A stretch of DNA of 45,664 bases from Haplomitrium mnioides (taxonomy: Eukaryota > Marchantiophyta > Haplomitriopsida > Calobryales): the NCBI GenBank assembly GCA_049999725.1, contig JBNGIS010020624.1:1-45664 (forward strand). The letters are read 5' to 3'. Each line of letters begins with the position of its first letter. Within the stretch, counting starts at the first letter, position 1. The notes under the pieces were generated by a model. It was not told the DNA's origin and searched no databases. It worked only from the letters and a program-made list of their open reading frames with translations. Both the position numbers and the translations under genes were made by a program. Positions 31,636 through 43,904 of the stretch are shown piece by piece.

Positions 31636-34600
31636 ATGAGTTCAAATGCCAATTTTTTGGAGATAAGCGAAGGAGTACCAAAAGCGTCAAGTGTGATAGA
31701 GAGTATATTGGGGAAAAAAATGACTTCTGTTGAATCAAATAGCTCCACTCAGAAAGATTGAGAAGGTGAACTCCATACACGCATAGGATCAAGGACTCAA
31801 CCTTATGCGCGCATAAGGTCAAGGAGTGAATCCAATGCACGCATAGGATTAACAACTGAACAACTTGCGCTCAAAGGATCAAAAAAGGAACTCAGTGCTC
31901 GTAGAGAATTAAGGAAACAATCTTCACCCAACAAAAGATCTTTGTTTCCCATCAAGTGGTCGAAGTTGAATCTTTCTTCTGAGTGTTCCAAAATATTTGT
32001 AAGAAAAAGTTCAACACAGAGATTCCATACGATTGTAGACCTTTCTTCGTCCATATCTAAGGGCGACCTCGATATTCATTATCAAAGTGTGTCTATTTAG
32101 ATTACAAAGAGCATACAATCTGTGGACAGTTTTAATTTTGGAGATGAGCCACTCTCCCCAATAACACCACTCAAACAACAAGTGATTTTGTTTTAAGTTG
32201 CACCTTGCAAAGAGATTGGGGCATCTGAAACAAATCGAATTCTTTTGAAGGAGTCTTCAGATGATAGTTTGGAAAATGATTCTAGTAAAGAGTCTCAATC
32301 AATCAACATTTGTTTGAAGTTATCGCCAAGGGCACCGATTTTATTACAAAAAACATTTCTTTCTAACAAAGATATTGATCAAAATTCGGTTTCAGAATGG
32401 TGCAGTTCACCCAATCTCCAAGAAGAAGCTGATCTCTTAAAAATATTCTGTGACGGAACAAATAGTCTTTATGATGATGACCAAGATCTTCAAGATGAAT
32501 TATCTCCTATTGCTAGATATGCTTATGGACCGAATCGTCCAACACAATATAAGAATTCTTTTTCTGGGCCAAAACCCAAACGAGTAAATACCTTACGCGA
32601 AAATTGTTTGCAAAAAGTCCATCATGGCAAGAGCTTTGTGAAGAAAAAGCTTGATCCAATGTCCATTTCTAAATTAAAGAGAATTTCTTGTTGTTGAAAT
32701 AATTGCTTGTCATTGTGTAAGACATATTTTTTGAAAACTGTGAGAGAAACGTACTTTTGACAAAGCATAAAGAATCGAGATATCACACTGCAGTGGGGAA
32801 TACCAAGAAAAGACTTTGATGTTTAAAATCGGTTTACACTGTCTGGTGGTACATTTGTCTGTAGAAGAGCCTTCAAATTAATATTAGCAGTAGGGAATGA
32901 TAGAATCCAAAGGATTCAAAATCTCAAAAATGCAGATCTTAGAGGCAGTTTTGGAAAAAGAGAACTGTTTGCTAAAGGAGTTTTTGTGCGTGAGTGGATG
33001 GAAAATTTTTTCCAAGGACATTGCGAGAGAATACCCACTCACAAGGTGTACAACTTGCTTGATAATTTTACAAAATGGAAAGTTTATGACTACTACACAA
33101 CTTATTCAATTGAAAGAGAAAGATTCTGATTGTATTCTTAGTTTCTCAAGTTTTACAAAACATTAGAGAACTCATTTTCCAAATGTAAAAATTCTAAAAT
33201 GCAATAGATTTGCTGTTTGTGAAACATGCAAAGAAATAAAATCTTTGCGAGAAAAATTTGTCTTGGAGTCTGACAAAGGTAGCAAATTTTCTTCTCTTTT
33301 TGACACCTTTGGCTAATCCATCCTTCTTTCTCTAGACTAAAAGCCTAGTTCTAGAGATGTTATGTTTTCTCAACTTACAATTAAAAGATTTTTTTTTGAA
33401 GTTATTTAGCAAAGAAGATTTGAGTCAAATAATTCTTAGCAAGTTGAGTTATGAGAAGAGAGTCTATGCTCACATAGACTTTGTTGTTTTATATTTCAAT
33501 TTTAACCTTGTTTGTAGTCGAATAAAGCCAAAAAATGATTTTGATTGTTGTGATGACCTTAGACTTGCAACAAGTTTTGTTTTTGTTCCTTTAAATGCAA
33601 AGCCTTTGTAAAACAAAATTTGAAAAATTTGTTTTTGTTGTTTGCAAATCCTATGTGCGCATAGGATTTGTTCTTGACTCTTTTAAAACCACTCGCGACA
33701 ATATTCACAACAAGCCATGAAATTTGTGTTGTTGTATTGGTCCTATATGTGTATATGATCAGTTGTTATCTCTACTCATTGTAAACACTAAGAGGATGTG
33801 TTATGGTAACCTTTGTTTGCAAATCTTGTTTTTTTTTCTTCTCGAAATAGATTTTATTTTTTTCAAATTGCCTAAAGTTTATTTTTAATCTTTTACAAAG
33901 TGTTTCGTTTCAACAAATTCAAACATTTGTTTAAGATGACTTGGATGTTTTTGACACCTCACATTGTGTCTTGAAGTTACAAGTATTTACTTTTAATCAA
34001 CAATTCAAGTTCGAGTTAAATGATTCCAAGGCAAAGATTTGGAGCAAACAGTTTTCAACAGATGAATTTTGGCTACTTATGGATGGTATTTGTCAACTCA
34101 AGTGCCTACCTAAAGTGGACAGAGAAATTTTGAGTTCAATGTTGATTCCTCCCAAGGCATATTCTAAAATCAAACAATCTTAAAAGAAAGAAAGAGAAGT
34201 GGATGTCGAGAAAGTGGTGTTTTCAATAAAGGACAACACAAGTGAGAACTACTACAAGTTCTTTACAGATTGTGATATTCAATGGTGGAATGGCTTTTTT
34301 CTTTGCTCAACAAGAGATTGCAACCTACATCCTTGAAAAAAAAAGACAACGACTCGCAGCAAAATTTACCTTTCTACCTTCACAATAGTCAAATACTTGT
34401 AATGATTTTCAAAATGTTTGTCTAGATTCTCAACTTTATGCTCAACAAACAGAAGAAGATACTCCTATATAGAAAATACTTTCTACATGTCGAGCAATCT
34501 ATGATGGAGCATCTAGGCTGCGAGAAGGGACTCTTTCGCACAATACTTGATACAAACATAAATTTGGCAATCTACATGAGATGAAAGCTAGAATGTTTAT

Positions 34601-34686
34601 TTGTGTTGTTGCGCCTTTAGATCCAAAGAACAGACCATTTTGGGCTACCTAAGTAGCCCAAAATCAGATCACTAATTAAATACGTT
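31636..34686 (+). pseudogene. DUF7869 gene of unit D, catalytic exon missing, 3' end cut by gypsy
   Basis: The ATG at 31636 opens one frame that can be followed, with a few stops, to 32697. It holds an acidic, Ser-rich region and a Cys-Cys-x3-Cys motif near 32690-32710. Then come FVCRRAFKLI and NDRIQRIQNLKN (near 32865-32930) and FPNV plus RFAVCETCKEIKS (33176-33245). This is the usual order of domains ahead of a DUF7869 core. A donor lies at 33279. The intron that follows matches unit A until about 33975, where the sequence jumps to the C-terminal tail (FWLLMDGICQLK, YYKFFTD, then ARMFICVVAPLDPKNRPFW near 34590-34650). The exon with IDGMDQ and QLDN, present in unit A, is absent. Near 34686 a gypsy fragment begins. 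The protein would be nuclear if the transposase-like reading is right, but this copy cannot be catalytic. Confidence 0.7.
31765..31905 (+). repeat. In-frame 30-bp palindrome repeat inside the DUF7869 coding region
   Basis: Four to five units of 30 bp, each with a TATGCGCGCATA-type palindrome, are read in frame as a 10-residue repeat (GSRTQPYARI, RSRSESNARI, GLTTEQLALK). The unit C fragment has the same repeat (YVRIGSRIEP, YGRIGFRSES). It is the same palindrome as in the introns, but inside protein-coding sequence and at a period that is a multiple of three. Confidence 0.7.
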
Positions 34687-36671
34687 GGAGGTTGCAAATG
34701 TTAGTATATTGCGTCTTGATGAAGCAACCAATGATGGCTTTTGACAAACGTTAAATGAAGATGCCTTCCTTAATCTTGTTAGAGCACATTTGGCAATCAA
34801 AGAGAGTGATTATCATGCCTTTTCCATTCAAGATGGTATTCTCTATCAAGGCCATCAAATATATGTTCTACAAGATGATGTGCTTTAAATGACCCGCTTA
34901 CAAAAAGCACATGACATTCCAACCTTTGAGCATCTTAGAGTAGACACAGCTATAGAGTTGCTTCAACGCACTTGGTGGTGGGCAAAACTAGCTCGAGATG
35001 TTCATGGCTTTGTTCGTTCTTGTGAAAGTTGTTAACAAAACAAGACTTCAAATCAAAAACTAGTTGTCTTTCTTCAACCACTACCGATTCTTACCACTTG
35101 GTGAGAATATGTAAGTTTAGATTTTGTCAGTTCACTTCCAACCACGCCTCGTAGGTCTACTGATATTGTGATGTTTGTGGATAAGCTAAGCAAATAAATT
35201 CATCTAACACCGATAGTGGATACGGTGGATGCTCTACAATTGGCAAAGATTTTACTTTGATATAGTCTTCGAATATCATGGAGTGCCAAAGGTGTTAATA
35301 TTTGATGGAGATCCATGATTTACTAGAAAGTTTTGGTGAGAGTTGTTCACACTTTTGGGTATCAAACTATTTATGTCTACCGCTAATCATATTCAAACAA
35401 AAATTGAATGTGCAAATCGTACTACGGAGGATATGCTTTGAGCATTTATCAACATTCATCATACAAATTGGGATAGTTTCTCACTGGTTGTGGAGTTTGC
35501 ATAAAACAACTCTAAAGAAGCAAGTACTAGATTTTCTCCTTTCTTTCTTAATTTGGGTCAACGTCCTCTTATTCCTGATGGTTTTCTTTTTCCTTCCTCT
35601 TCCAATGTTTTGAGTCTTTCTACATTTTTGTCTTGTTTATCTTCCTCTTTGCAAGAGGCTAGAAACCATCTTATTATTGCTCAAAATCGGCAAAAAAATA
35701 TGCCAACAAAGATTGTCATGATTGTTCTTATGTTTTAGATGACCAAGTTATGCTTTCTACTCATTATCTTTCTATGTCTCTACATACTCAAGTCTGTAAG
35801 TTATCTCCAACTTCAATTGGTTCTTTTGTCAATTTCTCAAGTTATTTCTCCGGTTGTGTACCAACTTGATCTTCTTCTCCATATAAAGATTCATCTTGTA
35901 TACATTTTATACATCTTAATTTAAATCTTTTCTTTCTAGTCCATCTTCTTTTCTCAATCGTGTTCAAATTCCTCCTCCACCTACTGTTCTTGATGATCAT
36001 AAAGGAATATGAGGTGGATCGCATTTTGGTTAAACGAGTATTCAACTATGGGCAACATCCTCAAGTTCAATATAAAGTTTTGTGGAAGGGATATCCGCTT
36101 CATGATGCTACTTGGAAACCATGTTCTAATCTTGAGAATGTTTAAGAAGCTATTTAATTATTTGAAATTGTCAATCATGACAATGACATCATCGACTAGA
36201 ATGCAAGATTATGTAATACTACAAGCATGATGTTGTGCTATTTATAAGAAAATAGATAGAAATGAAGGAAAAAGTAGAGGGTCACTTTTAGGGTTGAGAT
36301 AAGATTACTTACCTTCAAAGTTACTTTTAGAGTTTTAGGGTTAAAATTAGAAGTGACTTCTAAGTGATGAATTTAGGGTTGAAATTGGAAGTGACTTGTA
36401 AGTGAAGAAAGAGGGATGACACCTTCTTCTCTTGTATAGAAAGGCTTCATAATCCCACTCCTCGTTTTAGAGTTTCTCTCAAATCACTTGGGTTCTTTGG
36501 TTGCTTGCACTCTTGGTCTTAGCTTGGGCATTGAGTTGCATAGCTCTATTAGAGGTATCTTGTTGTGGTTTTGCTTGGCTTTTCTTGCTTTATTAGCATT
36601 TGGTTGAAGAACTCTATTAGAGTTCACTATGAGTTTTTACTCATTTGGATTTGGTCTTGAGCTCTCTTACA
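34687..36671 (+). mobile_element. Ty3/gypsy chromovirus, 3' half with LTR
   Basis: It starts abruptly in the linker before integrase. Integrase zinc-binding residues follow (HLRVDTAIELL, then CESC near 35020), then a decayed catalytic core (LDFVSSLPTT near 35115) and a well-preserved chromodomain (EYEVDRILVKR to WKGYPLHDATW, 36005-36120). A single LTR lies at 36212-36671 (starts TGTAATAC, ends TTACA), related to the 375-bp LTRs at 38877 and 43307 but longer. Gag, protease and reverse transcriptase are missing. Many stops and frameshifts make it inactive. It truncates the DUF7869 gene of unit D. Confidence 0.8.
36212..36671 (+). repeat. LTR of the truncated gypsy element
   Basis: It shares TGTAATA, GGTTGAGATAAGATTACTTA and CTCTATTAGAG with the full-length element's LTRs and has TG...CA ends. 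It is about 85 bp longer because of extra sequence in its central part. No 5' partner is present in the window. Confidence 0.7.
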
Positions 36672-38871
36672 TACACAATTCTGAAGAGTAAGACATATTT
36701 TTATGAGATTTTACTTTCTTATAAATAAATAACTACTATAATAGGTAGTAATGAGATTGAAGAAGGATATTGGCTTGCAAGAACTATTTACTGCAAGTAA
36801 AATTATGGATATACAATTTGCTATCTATGCACCAAGAGCAACCACAAACTTTGTAAGTTTTAAAGATATTAGAGAAAGTGGTTTCCATGTACATACTAGT
36901 ACTAGACATGACCAGAAAGTCCTACATATTCTAAAAAAGTCTCTTGAAATCATAAAAACAAAGGAAACTTTATTTGCGCATCCACTTGGTTTTTATGTTA
37001 TACAATTGCATGCTTTTCATATTGATGCACTACAAGATGATAGAAATGAACTTTGGCATAAGAGATTAAGACATCTAGGAAATAATATGTTTCAAAGAAT
37101 GATGCGAGTGACCCGAAGCATCTCTTCAAAGATAAATCCTAGATTCATCAAAAGACCATAAGCTGCATGCTCTTAAGAGCAGCTGGTCCTCATACCATCA
37201 ATCTCCAAAACAATCCCGAGATATCTAGATTTCTGGAAAGAATCCATTCAAACGTGTGTGGTACTATTGACCCACCAAGTAGATCTTTCATACATTTTTT
37301 GGTCATCATATGTGCTTTATCAAAATATTCACAGATTTCTTTACTCTCCGTTTGAAATATAATTTTTCCTATAATTTTGACTCACATTTTGAAATTAAAA
37401 GCACAATTTTTGAAAATCTGATTAGAATCTGAGAGTTGAAAATGTTGGAGAGTTTACCTCCAAGACATTTGAGGATTTTAATATGACTACCAATATTGAC
37501 ATACAATACTCTATTGTACATGTCTATTTTCTGAATGGAATTGTTTAAAGAGTAATATAGAGTATTCAAATGATTGCACGACCATTTTTTATGCAATCTA
37601 AGCTACATGTTTTAGCTTGAAGTCATATCGTACTACATGCAACATCTATGTTGAAATATTGACCATCTGCATTTAACTCCTTGACCCCTCACCAACTTGC
37701 ATTTAGTGCTAATCCAGATGTATCACATCTTCAAGCATATGGTTGTCAAACTTTAGTCCCAATTATGAGACCCAAGAGGACATAGATGGGCCTTCAAAGG
37801 AAAAAAATAGATATAAGTATGTTTTGATTCCCTTCTATTATTTGTTATTTGCAACCATCTCCGGCTTGTATATTTTATGCCAGACTTGCAGACTACCATT
37901 TCAATAAGAGTATATTTCCATCCTTGTTTGAAGGGACAAAATATGACAACCACTATATTGAAAGAATTACATCAATGGTTTACTTCATCCATTTTATAGA
38001 ATTATCCAAGAACAAGACAAGTTGAAGAGGAAGTCAAGAGAATTTTACAATTGACAAAGGTTATTAGACATTTACTAGATCCATTCAATGAGATTGCACA
38101 AGTGATCATATATACCTCCTCCAAATGTCCCTGCAAAATTACAAGCTTTGACAAAACCAGCAATTGATTAGCTACCAATGGCAAAGAGAGGATGCCTTAT
38201 AGGCTCACAAGACTCTCAGCTCAAGCAAAGAGTTTCAACTAAGAGGATAACACCCTCTACAAATATGCCACCATCATCTACAACACCTATATCTTAGCCG
38301 ACAAATACTCCTTTGGAGATTCTAGATAATTTAGAATTTTTCATTCGTTATATGAATGTTGGAATTGTTTGGCATACAGAGAGTATGCAAATAGATGATC
38401 ATTTTTTCTATATGATTTCTTAGACTATATTTGATATTTTATCTTATCCAAAGGCTATCAAGTAAGTAGAAGACATCCTTGACTGGTTGGAATGAGAAAA
38501 AACTATTGATTTTGAATTGGATTCAATGATATAGGGGAAAGTGTTTGGACTTGTTGTCTCAGCACCCCCTACCACCTACTTGATTGGTTATCAATGAATA
38601 TTTGTCAAAAAATAATATGCTAAAAGTAATATTGTTAGGCATAAGGCACGACTTGTAGCCAAAGGCTATAAACAAAAACCAAGGACAAACTTTGATCTCA
38701 GATATGCCCATGTTACAAATGTTGTCACAAACCAATATCTAGTTGGTTTTTTTTGTGTATATAAATAACCAATAGATACTTTTATTGGTTATTTATTGTA
38801 TACTCAAATATATATGAAAACACCATTCAAACAAATAAAAAAGAATATCTATGATATTTAGGAAGAGCATA
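36672..38871 (+). pseudogene. Ty1/copia pol fragment (integrase to RT), interrupted by gypsy
   Basis: An open frame of 136 codons (36751-37161) covers the GAG-pre-integrase region: FKDIRESGFHVHT, then ELWHKRLRHLGN. A decayed integrase follows (RIHSNVCGTIDPPSRSF near 37230), and near 38640 the start of reverse transcriptase (ARLVAKGYKQ) and later IYMKTPF. Stops and frameshifts are frequent between 37350 and 38640. At 38876 the full-length gypsy element is inserted; the TCTCC duplication shows that 43682 onward was once contiguous with this copia sequence. Confidence 0.75.
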
Positions 38872-38876
38872 TCTCC

Positions 38877-39251
38877 TGTAATAGTACAAGCATAAGGTTG
38901 TGCTATTTACAAGAAAATAGAGAGGAGTGAAAGAAGTGGTAGAGGGTCATTTTTAGAGTTGAGATAAGATTACTTAACTTTAAAGTTACTTTTAGAGTTT
39001 TAGGGTTAAAATTAGAAGTGACTTGTAAGTGAAGAAAGATGGATGACACCTTTTTCTCTTGTATAAATAGAAGGGCTTCATAGCCCCACTTATCATTTTG
39101 GAGTTCCTCTCAATTCAGTTTAGCTCTCTAGTTGCTTGGCTTTGGCTAGCACTCTTGGCTTGTTTGCTTATTGTCTTTGAGTGGTATACCTTTATTGGAG
39201 TTATCTTGAAGTTGTTACTCATTTGGAAGTTGGTCTTTGAGTTCTTTTATA
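38877..39251 (+). repeat. 5' LTR of the full-length gypsy element
   Basis: 375 bp, same length as the 3' LTR, with a TATA-like TGTATAAATAGAAG near 39060 as the likely promoter. Confidence 0.88.
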
Positions 39252-39283
39252 TTGGGATCAAAGCAACAGTTCTTTTTGGTGGA

Positions 39284-42200
39284 ATGAAGAATCAAGAAGC
39301 AAGGATGCAATCGATGCAACAACAAATTTAACATCTTTCTCACCTTCTAGAAGTTCAAATGCAAATGGGGAAGAGGACACATTTTCAAGAAGAAGAAAGT
39401 CACGTGCAGTTTCCCAAACCAAAACAATATGATGGGAAGAAGGTTCATGGCGGATATGAGAATTTCTTGTTTGATTGTGATCAATATTTTGAGGCTACCA
39501 ACATAAGAAAGGGTGTTCGAAGAATTCTATTTGCTACAAGTCAATTGGAGGGAGTGGCAAAAACTTGGTAGAGATATCAAATTGAGCAAGCTCAACATAG
39601 AATGGTTGCTCTTATTGCTTCTTGGTAAGAGTTCAAAGAAGCAATGACTCTAAGATTTAGAGTTTTGAATGCTCCAAAGGTGGCAAGAGATTGTTTGGCA
39701 GAATTGAAGCAACTTGTACGGTTTAGAGCTATGCCACGTAATTTCATAATATCATTGTGCAAATTCCTAATATGGGCAAGAGAGAAGCTTTAGATCGCTT
39801 TGTTTGAGGATTGAAGCCTTGCACTAGAATAGAAGTGACAATGAGAAAGCCCTCTCAGCTAGAAGAAGCAATGCGCATGGCTGAATGATAAGGCTCATAA
39901 ACCACAACAAGCTTTACCAAATGTTTTTGTGCCAACAAATGAGGATGTACCCATGGAAATTGATGCGGCTCAAAGAGTAGCACTCACCGATGTGGAGCAT
40001 GAGCGCATATGCCAAAGTGGAGGATGTTCTTATTGTCAAAAACTTGGTCACATGATTGCAAATTACCCATGTCAACAAAATCAACCACACGCTCTTGCTT
40101 TAGCAAATATTGTTGAAGAAGAAAATCATGGAAATGATAAACCTTAGTAGAAATAGTCAAGGGGTTTATTGAGTGCTTGATTAGTTACAATGGAATTAAA
40201 AGCTTGACAAAAATTTGAAGCATCTTGCTTCATCTAGATGGTATAGTTGATGAACATTCTTGTAGAATATTGGTATATTGTAGAAGTTTTTGAAAATTTC
40301 ATGTCATTATGTTTTGCAAAGAAAATCAAAGCCAAAACTTTGCTTATCAAGAGAAGTTTTGTGACTATAGATGATGGCCAAAAACATGATGTGGTCCATC
40401 TGTATAATCAATTTTTTCCAAGGATTGGCAAAGAGTATAAGGAATCTATAGATTTTGTTATTGCACTTGTATAGTATGACATTATTTTGGGCTTGCCTTG
40501 GCTTGAAGATCAATGTGCTCCAGTTGATTGGACGAAATGACAAATTCAAATTACTTTACAAAGAAAGCAGTTTCTTTTATGGCGTTTGGCACCGTTAGTG
40601 AAGAGGCCCACATCAGTTCAACATAATGTTTTGAATGGAGAAAGAGTTGCATGTCTTTGTTGTATGGATCAAGCTTATCGTAGACTTGAATAAGAAAGGA
40701 GGGAAATCTATACCAACCTCAATGATTGATGATATTTTGAAGGAGTTTTCATATATATTTCGAGATGATTTGCCAAAAGGGTTACTAGATAATCATAGAA
40801 TCCCCCTTTCGATTGAGTTAATACTAGGAAGTACTTCTTATAATCGATATATATACCAGCTATTGCCACAAGAGTTGGAGCTTTGCAAGACCTTGATGGA
40901 TCTTCTTGAGAAGGATTTCATTCAACATAGTACTTTACCTTACTGAGCACCGATATTCTTTGTACTAAAGAAAGATGGTGGATTTTGTCTTTGTACAGAT
41001 TATCACAATTTGAACAATCAAACCGTTAAGAATGCTTATCCTTTATTGCATATTGATGATTTATTGGATCAATTCAATGGTGCACGATTTTTTTCTAAGC
41101 TGGATCTTTGAAGTGGTTATTGGAAAATTTCTATCAAGCCAAGTGATGTGCCAAAGGCAGTTTTTCGCACGAGGTACAGACATTTTGAGTGGAAGGTCCT
41201 TACGTTTTATCTCACTAATGCTCTGGTCATATTCATGGATCAAATGCATCAAATTTTTGATGGGTTATTGGATAAATCAATTTTGGTATTCTTAGATAAC
41301 ATCCTTATTTTTAGTCAAATTGAAGCTGAACATCGCAATCATTTGAAACAAGTATTAGAAAGATTTCCCAATTGGAAATTTTATTGCAAGAGATCCAAGT
41401 GTGAATTTTGGAAGCAAGAAGGCACTTACCTAAGGCACAATGGGTCTGGGGATAGTATAAAGATGGAAGAAAAGAAAATCAAGGCTATTATAGAGTGGCC
41501 AACACCAAAGGAGGCAAAGGACATTAGAGCCTTCAATGGATTGGCAAGCTTTTATAGACGATTCATCTATTATTATTCACATATTGTTGCTCCACTTACA
41601 AATCTGCTAGGAAAAGAGGTCAAGTTTCAATGGATCGCCAAAGAGCAAGCGACATTTCAATAGTTTAAGGATGCAGTCTCTTCTTGTTCTATTCTACAAC
41701 CATTTGATCCAAAGGCACATTGTATAGTTGATTTTGATGCTTTTAATTTTGTTGTTGGAGCAGTTTTGCAGCAAGATATGAGGATGGACTTCATCCAATT
41801 GCCTTCATGTCACGCCGATTAAATACGGAAAGAAATTAGTCTATAAGGGTTCGAGAGCAATTGGCAATGGTTTATGCTACCAAGGTATAGAGACACTATT
41901 TTTTGGGAAGACGTATACTTATACACACTTATCACAATCCATTGTTACAAGCAATTCATTTGGAAATTATGACAAGTCGTCATCATCGATGGGTAGATCA
42001 ATTGCAACTCTTTGATATCAAGATAGAATACAAGTTTGGAAGGTTCCACACCATTCTTGATGCATTGTCACGAAGGTCGGATCATCCAGTGAATACAATG
42101 GAGTTGGCTAACATTATTATGTTACATTTGAATGAGGCTACTAGTAGGAGTTATCGCCAGAAACTACAAGAAGATGTTTTTTTGTCTTGTTTGGGCATTA

Positions 42201-43311
42201 TTAGATGTTAACAATAGTGAGTATTATTCTTTTTCCATTCGAGATGGTATTCTATGTCGAGGCTACTAAATATATGTTCCACAAGATGATAAAATTCGAA
42301 TGGCTTGTTTACAAGAGACACATGATATTCCCATCTCAGAGCATCTTGAAGTGGATAAAACTATAGAGTTTCTTCAGCAAACTTAGTGGTGGTCTAACTT
42401 GGTCTGCATTTCATGGGAAAGTTTTGGTGAGAGTTGTTCAAACTTCTAGGCACCAAACTCTCTATGTCTACGGCTTGTCGTCCTCAAACAAATGGGAAAA
42501 CAGAACACGCTAACCGCACTGTGGAGGATATGCTTCGCACGTTCATCAATGTTCATCACACTAATTGGGATAGTTTCTTATCAACGGTGGAGTTTGCCTA
42601 CAACAACTCCAAGCAAGCAAATACTAGGTTTTCTCCTTTTTTTTTCTTAATTTGGATCAACATCTTCTTGTTCTTGATGGTTTGCTTTCTCGTTGTTCTT
42701 CCAATGTTCCAAGTATTTCTACTTTTTTGTCTCGTTTATCATCTTCTTTGCAAGATGCTTGCAACCATCTTATTGTTGCTCTAAATTAGAAAAAAAAATA
42801 TGACAATAGTTGTTGTTTTGATTGCTCTTATGTTTTAGATGACTAAGTTATGTTATCTACTCATGATCTCCCATTGTCTTTAGATACTCAAGTCCGTATG
42901 TTATCTCTTGCTTTGATTGGTCATTTCTCTATTTCTCAGGTTATTTCTCTCGTTGCTTATAAACTTGATCTTCCTCTTCATATGAAAATTCATCATGTGT
43001 TCCATATCTTTAAACTTGAGGCTTTTGTTCCTAGTCCATCTTCTTTTCTAAATCGTGTTCAACTTCCTCCTCTCGTTGTTGTTCTTAATGATCATAAAGA
43101 ATTTGAAGTGGACCACATTTTGGTGAAAAGAGTTATCAAGCGATGTCAACATCCACAAGTTCAATACAAGATTTTGTGAAAAGGCTATCCACTTCATGAT
43201 GCTACTTGGGAACCTTCTTCAAATCTTGAGAACGCTCAACAAGTTATTCAAATATTTGAAAGTTGCGGCAAAGACGAGGACGTCATTGATTAGAATGCGA
43301 GGATTATGTAA
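39284..43311 (+). pseudogene. Gypsy gag-pol (chromovirus), inactivated
   Basis: Gag starts at the ATG at 39284 (MKNQEARMQSMQQQI). It includes ENFLFDCDQYFEATN and a zinc knuckle CSYCQKLGH with the last Cys displaced (near 40030-40070). Protease is decayed, ending in ILGLPWL (40484-40506). Reverse transcriptase runs about 40735-41300, and its YxDD box reads FLDN, so one catalytic Asp is lost. RNase H follows (IVDFDAFNFVVGAVL, near 41725). In the integrase a deletion near 42405 joins the zinc-binding region directly to the late catalytic core (STACRPQTNGKTEHANRTVE). The chromodomain (FEVDHILVKR to KGYPLHDATW) lies at 43100-43215. The final stop TAA at 43309 overlaps the 3' LTR, as is common in this group. 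Numerous internal stops confirm inactivity. Confidence 0.85.
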
Positions 43312-43681
43312 TAGTACAAACATAAGGTTGTGCTATTTATAAGAAAATATAGAGTAGTGAAGGAAGTGGTAGAGGGTTACTTTTAGGGTTGAGATAAGAT
43401 TACTTGCCTTCGAAGTCACTTTTAGAGTTTTAAGGTTGAAATTAGTAATGACTTGTAAGTGAAGGAAGAGGGATGACACCTTCTTCTCTTGTATAAATAA
43501 AAGGGTTTTCTAGTCTCACTCCTCATTCTTGAGTTCTTCTCGATTCGGTTTGGCTCTTTGGTTGCTTGGCTTTGGCTAGCACTCTTGGCTTGGTTGCTTA
43601 TTGTGTTTGAGTGATATAACTCTATTAGAGTTATCTTGAAGTTGTTACTCATTTGGAAGTTGGTCTTTGAGTTCTTTTACA
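43307..43681 (+). repeat. 3' LTR of the full-length gypsy element
   Basis: 375 bp, aligned end to end with the 5' LTR without net length change. It ends TTTTACA, followed by the TCTCC duplication. Confidence 0.88.
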
Positions 43682-43686
43682 TCTCC

Positions 43687-43904
43687 AAAGAGAAACTTCA
43701 AAGCAATACATCTACTTCAACACACTATACTACTATGAGATCCAAAGGAGTGAGTTTAGAGCGAGGACTTATAGTCCCTCATATGCATATATTACAAAGT
43801 GCACATATTATCTCTCATAGTACATCAATCCATGACTTTAGCCAAGAATGGATATATGGTCCAAATCATAAGATCTACATATGAAGCTTCATCAAAGAAG
43901 ACTC
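43687..43904 (+). other. Continuation of the copia-bearing region after the gypsy insertion
   Basis: By the TCTCC duplication this was contiguous with 38871 before insertion. A short open frame continues to 43884, but I could not match it to a copia domain. Confidence 0.4.

Larger units (their letters stand above)
38872..43686 (+). mobile_element. Full-length Ty3/gypsy chromovirus with target duplication
   Basis: Two 375-bp LTRs (38877-39251 and 43307-43681) start with TGTAATAGTACAA and end TATA/TACA. They are flanked by the 5-bp target duplication TCTCC (38872-38876 and 43682-43686). The primer-binding site TGGGATCAAAGC (39253-39264) is one or two bases from the initiator-tRNA type TGGTATCAGAGC. 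The two LTRs differ at many positions, so the insertion is not recent. It sits inside a copia element. Confidence 0.9.

Noticed and set aside
36672-38871. LINE-type reverse transcriptase
   Set aside because: The order GAG-pre-integrase, integrase, then reverse transcriptase start is that of copia.
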